Positions 37,001 to 50,500 of a stretch of 64,000 nucleotides of DNA are shown piece after piece. Every line of letters starts with the position of its first letter. Position 1 is the stretch's first letter. Source of the stretch: Charina bottae (taxonomy: Eukaryota > Chordata > Lepidosauria > Squamata > Charinaidae). Under the pieces are notes generated by a model. That model saw only the letters and a list, made by a program, of their open reading frames with translations, was not told the DNA's origin and searched no databases. A program made the translations under genes and the position numbers. The stretch covers positions 56,937,001-57,001,000 of the forward strand of contig JALMGJ010000006.1 of NCBI GenBank assembly GCA_023362775.1, read 5' to 3'.

Positions 37001-40000
37001 TCCCATGTTTTCCTTCCTCCCTCTACTGCACCAAGGAGTCAAGGGATTCCATCTGAGTCTTTGTGCCATACTCTTCCCCTCCCCTGGGCTTAACACATGT
37101 TTCTTCAGCACCTGCTGTTGTTCTAAAAACTTCTGGCTGCCTTCTTCAAGGTCATCTCCATGGTTCCCTACATTTAGAGAAAGGAATTGAAAGGTTCCCC
37201 TGTGCAAGCACCGAGTCATGTGACCCCCGGGGAGACGGCACTTTTGTGACATTTTCCTGGCAGACTATAGAGCAGGGTGGTTTGCCATTGCCTTCCCCAG
37301 TCATAATTACCTTTCCCCCAGCAAGCTGGGTACTCATTTTACTAACCATGGAAGGCTGAGTCGACCTGAGCCGGCTACCTGAGAACCAGCTTACGCTGGG
37401 ATCGAACTCAGGTCGTGGGGAGAGTTTTGGTTGCAGTACTGCCGCCTACCACTCTGCACCACATGAGGCTCTTACATTTAGAGAACCAAATATAAAATAT
37501 ATGTCAATTAGATCAGGAATGAATGGTGAAAATGTGTTTTAGACATGGCTCTTCCTCTTGAAAATATAATTAAGAGCCTAATATAATTTTTTAAGGCCAA
37601 AGCCCCATTTAAAAATACAAAGATCCTTCAGATATTACCCTCTGTGGTTTGATAGCTATACAAAGTTAAAATATCTTGAAAAACTTTGTTTTTAGTTTGT
37701 ATCCTTCCATATGTCAATTTTAGTTACAATTTAAAACTAGATTTTGGCAATCCCCAAAATGCGATAGAATGGGTTTTTTTTCCTGGCTATAAACCCTCTG
37801 AGTAATAGATTGGCTATAAACATTTTAAATAAATAAAATATGTTTGTTTATTACTCATGTTACAACAAGACTTCTGTTTGACAGAGACAATGCAAACGTC
37901 TATGGTGTACAAGTGCAGAAGGTATTCACAGGGGTTGCCGTACACAACACATGCCACTGGCTGATGGAACAGAATGTGGACATGGAATGGTAAGATTTCA
38001 CTTCTGCTACTCCTACTGGTCTCTCCTTTAACCCCTGCACATTTTTTTTTCTAATCCTGGATTCAGCATATTCAGCAGATTCGTCCCCTACAGAAACAAA
38101 TAGAGCATTTGTAACACCTTACCTCAAAGGTTTACATATAATGATGGCAGCCAGGACTGCCGGAGGTGCCATCGCTAAGCAGCACAACCATGTGGTTTTC
38201 AACTTACGACCACATCACTTAACGACAGAGTTTCAAATCCTAATTAGCATTGTTAAACAAGGACTACCTGTAGTTAGGCTAGAGCAGAGATGATTTCGAG
38301 GGTTCCGGGAGTGGAGGCGACCGGGCCAGGGAACTCTGGGGACTGTAATGGTAATTCGATTGAGGTGGTGACGGGCAGGAGATATTATGGCGGGAACCGG
38401 AGTACAGGCCATCTTCGGGGAAGGCGCCCCCGATGTTTAGTATTGGGGGCGCGTTCCGGTCCTCCGAGTTCAACCCCAGGTTCTGGACAGCAGATCCTCA
38501 AGGGCTCCGGTTTTTGGCTGCTGCTACTCAATGCCAGGTCAGTAAACAACAAACCCCCTCTCATAAGTGAACTAATCACGGAGAGAGGGGCAGACCTGGC
38601 GTGTATTACTGAGACCTGGCTGGGCCCAGAGGGAGGGGTAGCCCTCTCGGAAATGTGCCCAGCCGGATTTCAGGTGTGGCACCAGCCGAGAGACCGGGGC
38701 AGGGGAGGAGGGGTGGCAGTTATCATCAGAGAATCTTTGATGGCTTTCAGGGGCCTTGCTTCACAAGTATCCGGATGTGAGACCCTGTTTTTCAAGTTGG
38801 GTGCCCGAGAACAGTTGGGAGTGTTGCTATTGTACCAGCCTCCCTGCTGCGTAGCAACCTCCCTGCCTGAGCTGCTGGAGGCCGTATCGGGGTTGGCGGT
38901 GGAGTTCCCCAGGCTTATGGTCCTGGGGGATTTTAACTTGCCATCCCTGGGGCGTTCCTCGGAAGCGGCCCGGGAGTTCATGACTACCATGGCAGCCATG
39001 GGCCTGTCCCAGATTATTCGGGACCCGACTCGAGACAGTGGACTCACTCCAGATTTGGTTTTCTTGTCAGAGCAATGGCAAAGTGACCTGAGGGGAAAGT
39101 TAGAACTATCCCCGTTGGCATGGTCAGATCACGTCCTGATATCCCTAAGATTCTCTTATGCCGCCCCACTCCGCAGGGAGGCAGGACCTATTCGATTGGT
39201 CCGCCCCCGGCGACTTATGGACCCAATGAGGTTTCAGAGGGAGCTGGGGGTAATACCTGAAGATCTGCTGCACGGTCCAGCGGAGGCATTGGCTGCAGCC
39301 TGGAACAGGAAGGCGGCCGGTGCCTTGGACAGGACCGCGCTGATGCGACCTCTCCAACCCCATTCGACCCGTCACTCCCCGTGGTTTACGGAGGAGTTGA
39401 GGGTCTTGAAGAGGGTGAAGAGACGTCTGGAGTGCCGCTGGAGAAAAACAAAGGCGGAATCGGACCGAACACAATCTAGAGCCGCTATTAAGGCCTACCT
39501 TGTGGCGGTAAGAGCGGCGAAACGTGAATATTTCTCCACACTTAATGCATCCGAAGAATGCCGTCCGACGGCCCTGTTCAAGATTACTCGATCTCTCTTG
39601 GGTAGGGTGGTACCGACAACCCATCTGCAGGGCCGTGCGGAAGAATTTGCTTAGCATCTGCAGGATAAAATTGCTCGGATTCGGTCTAAGTTGGACTCCA
39701 TGCATGAAATGCAGTCTGGGGAGATGCTGGGAGAATGGTCTTGCCCTATTATCTGGGAATGATTTGATCCTGTTGGACCTGAGGAAGTGGACAGGATCCT
39801 TCGAATTGTTAATTCCACCACATGTTATTTAGATCCCTGCCCTTCCTGGCTGGTAAAATCAGCCAGGGAGGTGACATGTGGATGGGTCCAGGCTATGATT
39901 AATACATCCTTGGTGGAGGGGGTGGTTCCAACTGCCTTTAAAGAGGCACTGGTGCACCCCCTCCTCAAGAAGCCAGCCCTGGACCCTACCATCCTGGACA

Positions 40001-41536
40001 ATTTTCGTCCAGTCTCCCACCTCCCCTTTTTGGGAAAGGTGGTTGAGAAAGTGGTGGCGTTGCAACTTCAAAGGACCCTGGATGAAGCGGATTATCTAGA
40101 CCCTTTTCAGTCAGGTTTCAGGCCGGGATATGGGACGGAGACTGCATTGGTCGCGCTTACGGATGATCTCTGGCGGGAGCGGGATGGTGGTAGTGCATCC
40201 ATCCTTGCTCTCTTGGATCTCTCAGCGGCATTCGATACCATCGACCATGGTATCCTGTTGTGGCGGCTTAGGGAGTTGGGGGTGGGCGGCGTAGTTTTGC
40301 GCTGGTTCACCTCCTTCCTCCGAGGCCGCTCCCAGTCGGTGGTAATAGGAGAGGAGAGATCTGACCCTCGGCCCCTCTTGTGTGGGGTGCCGCAGGGTTC
40401 GGTTCTCTCTCCTCTCCTATTTAACATCTACCTGAAACCGCTGGGCGAGGTCATCCGACACCATGGGATGAGGTATCATCAGTATGCGGATGATACTCAA
40501 TTGTACATCTCCATCCCTGGTGAAGTAAGTGATGCAGTGACCACCCTGTCCCAGTGCCTGGGGGCTGTGAGGGCCTGGATGGGGAACAACAGGCTACAAT
40601 TGAACCCTAGCAAGACCGAGTGGCTGTGGATTGATGGCCTAGCGTCTTCTGGGAAATTATCATCTTTGGTTCTTGATGGGGTAGCACTGCCCCATTCGGA
40701 ACCGGTGTGGAACTTGGGGGTCCTTCTAGACTCACGACTCCTGCTCGAAGAGCAGGTGGCAGTCGTGGCTAGGAGGGCTTTCGCACAACTTCAGTTGGTG
40801 CACCAGTTACGCCCATTCCTGGATCGTGACGCCCTCCGAACAGTCACTCATGCTCTCGTCATCTCCCATGTAGATTATTGCAATGCGCTCTACATGGGGC
40901 TACCCTTGAAGACTATCCGGAAGCTACAGCTGGTGCAGAATGCAGCCGCGCGGGCGATTTTAGGTGCGCCAAGATCCGCACATATAACACCTTTGCTCCG
41001 CGAGCTGCATTGGGTGCCGGTCTGCTTCCGGGTACAATTCAAGGTGTTGGTTATTACCTTTAAAGCGCTACATGGCATGGGGCCAGAATACCTGAAGGAT
41101 CGTCTTATCCCCATTTTATCGACCCGCCCCACCAGGTCATTCAGGGAAGGCCTGCTACGAACCCCATCAATTAAAGAATGTCATCTGATGGGGTCTAGGA
41201 GACGGGCCTTCTCTGTGGTAGCACCCACACTGTGGAACATCTTGCCCCCAGAGTTGAGGCAGATCTCCTCCCTCCCGACCTTTAGGAAAGAGCTGAAGAC
41301 CTGGTTTTGCCGCCTGGCATGGGAAGGAGGAAAGGATAGTTCCTCATGGGGGTGGTTAATTCCTTAACTTTATAATGTCCTTCATTTTAATTCCATCGTC
41401 CATCTGGATTTATAATTATTTATTATTTTTATATATTGTTTATTGATGTTTTATATTCTGTTTTAACTATTTTATTGTAAACCGCCCAGAGTTCCCCGTT
41501 GGGGGAGATGGGCGGTTATATAAATATATATATATA

Positions 41537-41567
<31 letters not shown>

Positions 41568-44500
41568 ATTTGAATAAAGTTGCTGCCACATAGAGAAGAA
41601 AGAAGAATCCAGAAGAAAGGATAATACTGAAATGATTTAAGAACATCTGAGAGATGGTTAAAGAGAGTTGGAAGTATAAGGGATATAAGAAGAACTCCAA
41701 ATTAAGTTCAAATATAGGATAAGTTTTAGGATAGCTGCTAAAGAAATTAGCACAAATGAGGTAATTGTATAAGAAAGAGAAAATGTACAATAAATAACCA
41801 AGCATTTCACTGTTTTTTGTTTAATAAGTAATGTTTATTTTGTCTATTGCATATTGCTAATAAACACAATTCCTCAAAATAAGAGTTGTCTGTGTCCTGT
41901 CTGGATTTGTTTGCATTACAGAACTCCATGTCAGATACTTAGCACTATTACTCTTTAAATTTTAATTTTGCTATGTTTCTCATTTGAGCAGCATTGCCGG
42001 CATGGGATTTGTGTAAACAAAGAAATAGAAAGGCTTCCTGTAGATGGAGGATGGGGATTGTGGGGACCTTACAGTTCGTGCACCAGAACGTGTGGAGGTG
42101 GTATCAAAAGTACAACAAGATTGTGTAATCGGCCAGAGTATGTATTTATTCTTTATTCTCTCTCTCTATATATATATATATGGAATATTTTTATTCTGCC
42201 TAACAGTGTCTTTGAAAGCAACAAATTAACAAATACTTGGTCACAGAAGAAACAACTATGAACAATGTACTACTCAATTCTTCCATTCCATTCCATTCCA
42301 TTCCATTCCATTCCATTCCTAGATACGTTGAATGGAAATATATATATTCATACATAAATTGAATGATGCTTGAAACTACATGAAAGAACAGCTTATTTTT
42401 TCTTAATAGAATTTCAATCTATTAAAGAAAAACTGGCCATTTCAGCCCTTTAGGGGCTCCAGGCAACCAACAATGGGGCTTTCCTTCTCCCTTTTTCAGT
42501 TAAGACTTTGAAGAGAACTTGTTGCAGAAACAATTTGCTTCAGCAGATTTTGTATGTTGACTTGCCCTCCTTTGTGTATTCTTGGCAAGTCTTTACCCCT
42601 CATAGAAGTAACTATTTCCCATAAAGCCCAATAGCAAACCATAGGAAAAGAAAGGTGTGCCATTTCCTTCAGAGTGATTTTCATCTGGCCTGGACCCAAA
42701 CTGTTTAATAAGTCACTGAAAAAAGGATCCAGTATACATCTGGGTCATTTACTTTCACCCTATTTCAAAGACTATTAAAAACGTAAGAATGTGCATATTC
42801 ATTTAAGCTGTTTCTATATAACAAAAAGTTGATTTTTTTCGTTCAATGTAAACAATAGGTGATATTTCAGCCAATATCTGAACACACTGCAATGCTGTGA
42901 AAAATGCATTGAACTTCTCCCTTTTAAATTACGCAATCTGCCTCAGGTACATACTTCCACTTCAGTTTCAATTTATATTCTGGTTTCTTTTTGCCACAAG
43001 ACAGCCCACATTTCAAATGCCTGGGGCCCTTCAACTGAGTTTTTTAAAGATTACATCTGCCAACATGTCTCAGTTAAATACTATTTTAATAAAAAGTTAT
43101 ATGAAAAAAAAAAAAAAAAAACTGGCCATTTCAGTCTAACTAATGGTATAATTTCAGTGAGTTGCTTATGTTTTAAATGCAACCATTATGGAAGTTGTTA
43201 TTCAAAGACGGAAGAAAATGCACATTTAATATTTCTTATATATGTAATTGTATGTTATTGTAATAAAATTATGAAGTAGGAATAGTACAAGCTTAGGAAA
43301 ATACCGTAGTTATTATCTTGATTATTTGGCAGTGCATGGATGTAATTTAATATTTTAATCCAATTTATTGTTGTTAAAATCACTTCCCATTATTGTTGTT
43401 GTTTTTATTGTGTTTTATGACTTGTTATACACTAGTATAAGCTGCTTAAAATAATTAAAAATGTCAATATAAATTAGGTTGAAAATAATGTTCATTTTTT
43501 GCTGATAGTTATCTGTTATTAAATCATTGTAGTAAGTTCCTTTTCAGAAAGCTTGCTTTAAATAGTTATGTCGTTCTTAACATGTAGTAATACAATTTTC
43601 ATTAGACCAAAATATGGAGGAGTGTACTGTGTGGGTCGCAGGATGAAGTTTCGATCCTGTAACACTAACTCATGCCCCAAAAGCAAAAAAGATTTTCGAG
43701 ATCAGCAGTGCTCTGAATATGATGGTAAACATTTTAACATCAATGGACTAACATCTACTGTACGCTGGCTTCCAAAATACAGTGGTAGTAAGTAGTCATA
43801 AGCTTTCTTTCTCAGCTTAATTTTCATAAAGCTTTGCAAGCAAATTAAAACATACTTGATTTTTTTGCTTCTACAGTTTCTATGAAGGATCGATGTAAGC
43901 TTTTTTGCCGTGTTTCTGGCACAACATCTTATTATCAACTGAAAGACAGAGTTGTTGATGGTACTCCATGTGGAACAGACACTCATGATATATGTGTTCA
44001 AGGTTTATGCAGGGTAATTAATTTTATAGTGCTTTATATAAATATTACAAATTCAATGAAACTGCCTAATAATCTTGCCTACATTGATATTCAGTGCATC
44101 GATTCAAATCAGTTTAGATTACATTCTTATGACCATATTATTCAAATAATGAGTAATCACATACATCAAGTGAGCAATAACCATTGGAGGAAATAGGCCA
44201 TTTAATGAATTTATCACAGTGACTTAATGCAGATACTGTATAACTAGTTTTCACTAAACAATGGTTTCATAAGTGGTAGTTTCCGATGGCATCATCCATT
44301 TCTGATTTGTGCAGGTATTACCCTAAATTTCAGTTTTGAGATACCTGTATATAGAGTTTGTCTGCACTTTTATTTTCATTCATAGTGATTAGCACTGAGA
44401 CAATTTATAACCAGAAGTACTTTTGCATTTCTTTATTTTATTATTTTGATTTATATGGCTGCCTATTTCACAAATGTGAGTCTGGGCAGGTTTTAATTGA

Positions 44501-47500
44501 AAATTCTGTAGTTAATAAAAAATATTGTAGATTGAACAATACCCATGAGCCAAGAAGAAACACAAATTCATGGCTGATCTTGATTTGGTATTTGTGCAGT
44601 GTTAAAATTTCTAGATGAATCAGTTCCCAACAAGTGTCTTAATCTAATGTAATAAGTATGTTTACTAGTACTAAATAAGCTTCTGTAGATTGGTTTGGAA
44701 ATATGATGAGTTGCTACTTTCTGATATTGGGAAGTATCTTAACTAATTTCTGAACCATGCTAAAGCCACAGTGAGAGAGAAGGAAAGAAGTCGCTTCTTC
44801 CCCCTTGTCTTTTTTGTTGCAGAGAGCTAGTACTGTTTCAGGAGTTATTGATAAAAATTCCATTTCACAAGGGGTTACTTGTAGAGTGATGCTTAACGAA
44901 ACAATGCTAGCAAGGTACAGAGTCTTATTTCTTCTGTTTGCTACTTACCAATTCATGAGAACACAACCAGCAAGTAGGGATGGGATATTTGTGGACTGGA
45001 AAATCCTGAAATAGATTTTTGAATTGTGTTCAGTAATTTTTATATTCTGTTCAGAAAATAAGATGGATTGTAAATGAAAAATTCTCACTTTTTCCCCTAT
45101 TGCTCTGTAAATCTTATCCACAAAAAAATGCATATTGAAATGCAATTTAACCCATTTTTAGAAACATGCTTTTAAAAAAACTATTAAGAAGCCTGATTTT
45201 GGCATATTCATTTAGCAATCTACTTGTATTGTCAAGTAATGCTCACTTTTCTTGCAAAGCAGTCCGAAATAATTAACTATAATAAATGTTAAATGAATTA
45301 TATTTTTAGATTCAAATAAGAAATTTAAATTACTGTTGCTTCTTTGAATTCTGTTATGTGGTTGTAAGCTCTTTTTGATATTATATTTTAGCAAGCTGGC
45401 TGTGATTATGTTTTAAACTCCAAAGCAAGAACAGATAAATGTGGCATCTGTGGTGGTGATAATTCTTCATGTAGGACTCTTACTGGTACTTTCAATAGTG
45501 CTCATTATGGTAAGCTTTTTCATACTGCATGTACTGCATGTAGCATTCAGTTCATTAATGTGCCTTAATGTGTTCATTTATAAGTGGATATCTCCACAGT
45601 GAGTTTTTTGATACAAGTTTTAGTATAAGAACATACTCCCGAAGTAAGTGAAGTTTATATATTTGCAAAGATTGTCCACAGTCCCAGGAAGCTTTTGCTT
45701 TAAACATTTGTGAACACATATCATAAATGCAGTTGGTTCCTAGCATTAGTGTAACATTCTCAAGCCCAGTTGTTGGCAGGAGTTTGAATGTCGAAAAGCA
45801 ACTTAGCATAGTGTCACATATTTCAGGGGTTTCATCAGTTTGTGACACTAAGAATATTGCAACTGTCTGAATTTTTCAGGACTATGTTATCTGGTAGCTA
45901 CTGTATATATACATTTGGATATATAAAATGTGCCTTTCTGTCCCCTGTGCAAATTATATGAAAATGCCATTCAGACTGCCTATCTGACATACGTTTTGGA
46001 AGAAGTGATGGATGTGTTTCTCACTTGTATTATTCTTATGCCCAAGTCACAGTGTAAATTCTGTGATTTTTTTAAAGGCATGATAACAACTTTTCCTGGT
46101 AGATATTCTAATATACAGTTTCATAGTCATAAGTGGTAAACCTAAGCACTTTTATTTGTTAGACTAGTAGAATAATATCTTAATAGTTACTACTGGATTA
46201 TGCAGTCATGTTATATCTGCTAATTAGTAGTTACTGTTCTGTAATCTCTATTAGAACACCGTGATCTTTAGGTTTTATTAATCCACTATATATTGTCATT
46301 ATGTTTAAATAATTAAATTAAGAATTTCTTTAATAAATAATAATTTGCCAATACAGGCAATCACTTAGAAGATTGCCTTGTTTATTCTCATGGCTTGATT
46401 GATATTTCCATGGCTCAGTTGATACTTGTTAAAAAGCAAACTAATGTTATGGAATGTAAACTTTGTCCTGGAAATAGGGAAGGGATGAATTAACTGTTAA
46501 GGAAGAGGACATAGAGAAAAGATTACTCTGTCCTGGGAAAGAAGAAAACATGAGAAAGAAGCTCAAAATAATCCCACCTTGATTTTGTTTGATATAAGAT
46601 ATAATACAGAGAAACTCCAATAGGCTTTCAAGAATCTGTTGCTATACCTTAAAACAATAAAGAACATTTCTGAAACCCCTGCTGCTTCTGTTTCCTGACT
46701 TTGCCCACCTCAAATAGATGACATGTCCTAAGATGAACAGAAATTAATATTTAAATAGTGCTCTTATTCTTAGAAACAAATGGTTGGATCAAGATTTTCC
46801 TCTTCAGGTTGATAGAGCTCCTTCCATTCATGAGAAGAACTGGAATCCAACAGAAGCTTTTAGTTGAAGGAAAGGGACAAGACAGTGATTTTCTTATTTT
46901 CCCTGATCTCTTCTTACTACTTCTTACCCTGGTCCAGTATATTGGAGATATCCTTTGTAAAAATACATGAAGTGTATCAGTGGTTTTAAGAAAGGGAGAA
47001 TCTGAGGACATACATTTCTTCAGAGCATCTGAAGCCTGTTGTGCGTTAGTCTGTATCCATGATTTTCTTCTTAAAAGTCATTGTCTGCAGATAACATTCT
47101 ATTTATTTCACTTTCAAATATACTCTTCCATAGAATTAATGTTCAGTTGTGTTTCAGGCTATAACATTATAGTAAAAATACCCAAAGGAGCAACAAACCT
47201 GGACATACGTCAGCATAGCTACTCAGGGAAGCCAGAGGATGACAACTATCTTGGTAAACATTTCTGATGTATTCTTAAATAACTGCAGATAATTTACTCT
47301 TGTTTATTCTTACAGAGAGAACAAGCTAAAATAATTTATTTTTAAATGTTTAAAACATTTCCTTATTTTACAAAAAATATTAAAAGTGTATTTGAGCATG
47401 TGTTAGTCACTGATGTGATAACTGTCTGTGTTTGTCTATAGAGTTGAATTGAACTGAATTGAATTTTAATTAGGGTCACTGACCAGAATTGCAAATAGAA

Positions 47501-50500
47501 ACACATTAAAAATAAAGTAAAAGCAAAACAAGATAAAATATTACAATTGGTGCACAATCAAAGTCTGCCTAATTTTACAGGCAGTATAACAAAATTTGGG
47601 GGGCGCAGTGGCTCAGTGGTTAAGACGCCAGGCTTGTTGATCGGAAGGTCGCAAGTTCGGAGATTCGAGACCCTAGCCCCACGTGACAGAGTGAGCTTCC
47701 GCACTCATCCCAGCTCTTGCCAACCTAGCAATTCGAAAGCATGCAAATGCAAGTAGATAAATAGGTACCATTTCGGTGGGAAGGTAACAGCGTTCCGTGC
47801 GCGTAATGCTGGCCACATGACCGCGGAAGCATCTTCAGACAACTCTGGCTCTTCGGCTAGCAAATGGAGATGAGCACTGGCCCCTAGAGTCAGACATGAC
47901 TGTGTGGGGAACCTTTACCTTTACCTTTTATAACAAAATTTAGCTACATTCAAGGAGACTAAATCATATTGATCTGATAACAACTGCTGTACATAAAAAA
48001 GATCAGAATTTCCCAGGTGTTATACTAGATATATAGATCACTATCAAAATAAAATTGAATAAATGAAATATCATGGCTTACGTCTGGAAAAGAGTAAAGA
48101 CACAGAACTCAAACATCAACTTCTGTCAGGTTCGCTTCCGTATGGCAGCCATCTCCCTTAGACTCTTTCCTCTAGCCATGGAGTTCCAAAGAATAATTGG
48201 AATATTTGTACCAACACAGAAAACCTCAGAATACACAACAGGACTTGTGTTAAGCCCAAAAAGTGCCAAATACCTTCCCTGCTTTCTAGTAATAATGGCA
48301 AATCTTCATGCAATTCATATACAAAGGAAGATCTATCTCTTCAGTTATTTTTTTTCTTTATACAGCATTGTTTTGTTTAGATGCTTTGTTGTTTTGCATG
48401 TACATAAATAATAGGTAAATGGAAGCACACTGTTTACATCTCCATTTTTTAAAGAGCTGCACAAATTTTTTTAATTATCATGACTTACACATTGCATATA
48501 TGTGTGAAGTAAATAGGCACTAATGAAGGCTGTCTTTTTAAACATTGTTTAGCATTATCCACTATGCAAGGGAATTTCTTTCTGAATGGGAATTTTGTTG
48601 TAAGTCTCTCTAAAAAAGAAATCAGTATGTATGGAGCTTATTTCGAATACAGTGGTTCAAACAACACAGTGGAGAGAATAAACAGTACTGGCCGACTAGA
48701 AGACAACATTCTTTTGCAGGTGAATTGTTTATATTCAAAAAAATATAAGCATGTACATTTTTGACACATATAAATTAAAGGAAAATTTCACTGATATCTT
48801 TTAAAAAATCTGTTTAGGTGTTATGTGTAGGGAATTTGTACAACCCCGATATTCATTATTCATTCAGTATTCCTATAGAAGAAGGAAATGATCTTTTTAC
48901 TTGGGATCCATATGGACTTTGGCAAGACTGCACCAAATTGTGTCAAGGTATCATTCTTTTCTTTTGTGATGGTTAAAATACATAGAAGAAATAAATGTTC
49001 TTCCATGATAACTTTCTATTTCAGCTTGGCATGGTTCCATTGTGGCAGTAAATGCATGTATACAATATAGCTTTTGTTATCGATTAAAAATTGACATGTT
49101 AATTTCATTATTTAAGTACAATGGTTTTACTATTAATATATTAACAATAAATATAACAGCTGCTTCTCAGCTTGAAATAAAACAATATTTTACAACCTTT
49201 AATGAAAATATGAGTGAAAATGAAGCTTCTAGCTAGAAGCCTGTAAGACCAATTTATTTATAAAATAGTGTAAGAAAGAACTGTTCCTTAGTTCTATTTA
49301 TTAAATTCATTATATCAACAGATGGCTATGTTCATTATATCAACAGAAATAATTTTAAGAAGCCATGGATATTCCAATCAACAATTGAAAGCTTATTTTA
49401 AAAGATGTATTTTAGGTCTTTTTAAAAGCCCACAGAAGATCAGATCCTCAACTCAGGAAGGACTAAGAGCTTCTGAAAAAATTATAAAATGTTTTAATAC
49501 TGTCAAATATTCAATTATTAAAAACTTGAAATCTAGCTCTAAACCTCTAGTTGCATTAGGCTAAAATGCAACTGTCTTTCATTTTTTTTGCCCTTTAAAT
49601 TCTCCCCTAATGTCAAAAATATGCAAAAAAAAGAAGAAAAAAAGCAGTGCTAAATTTCAGATCCATTTATAATGGGACAGGTCTGCAAGAAGGGTACTGA
49701 TGATCTGCATGTGGGTCTTAAACACATTATTAACCTCTTACGTATATGATTTGGGGATAACAAGGTCATAATATGTCCCTGAATAACTATTAGTCTGGTC
49801 CTTAATTCCTGGATGAAGTCATTATGCTGATGTGTGGCATTGTGATTCATTGTCAGGCAATGCTAGCTTTCTAAAGTGTGCCAAAAAATAGAAGTCAGGG
49901 ATGTAGAAAAAAGAAAGAGAAAATAGAATATTCTTTGCCAGTTCTGATGAGATCAAGCACCTTCTAAATAAAGGGTAAATAATGTATTCTGCTAGGTTGT
50001 TCTAAATTTGTAGTTTCACCTTTTCGGTTTAAGGTATTCGCAGAAGGAAAGTTTCCTGCATAAGAAAGAGCGATCACTTGGTAGTATCTGAACAAAGATG
50101 TGAGCATATAACACATCCTGTAGCTGTAACAGAACTGTGTAATACTGAATGTGAATTAAGGTAAATAATAAAAATATTTATAAATAGGCTAGTTATAGTA
50201 GTACCTCTATAATTTTAGGAAATTGAATGCTTAACAAATTCCTTCATAATTCTGTATATTTAAATTTACTTCTATAACTTGGAATTAACTTTCGTAAACC
50301 TGTTTAACCTTCTGTAGTTGAACTTTTCATGTGATTTGCTTAAATGATTCTAAAATACTTGAATCTGGTGTTTCTTAAGTGCCATCATTACAAAACAGCA
50401 AGAATGCTTACTTTTTGTTTTAATTGTTCTTAAAAGCTATTTAGAATTAAGTTACCTTTATACACTAAAATATATTTAGTTTTATATAATAGTTTATACT

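Larger units (their letters stand above)
38273..41571 (+). mobile_element. L2-clade LINE, near complete
   Basis: Endonuclease and RT frames are followed by a 3' tail whose hairpin 'accgcccagagt...gggcggt' precedes (AT)n/(AAAT)n. It is inserted in intron 11 in sense orientation. Its 5' border is placed after the MITE fragment and is approximate; no TSD was found, which is common for this clade. Confidence 0.88.

Noticed and set aside
39145..39705. 186-codon minus-strand frame
   Set aside because: It is a shadow of the L2 endonuclease frame.
47598..47680. Possible functional tRNA gene
   Set aside because: The A- and B-box-like sequences belong to a SINE head; the body does not fold as a tRNA and is followed by the SINE central domain.
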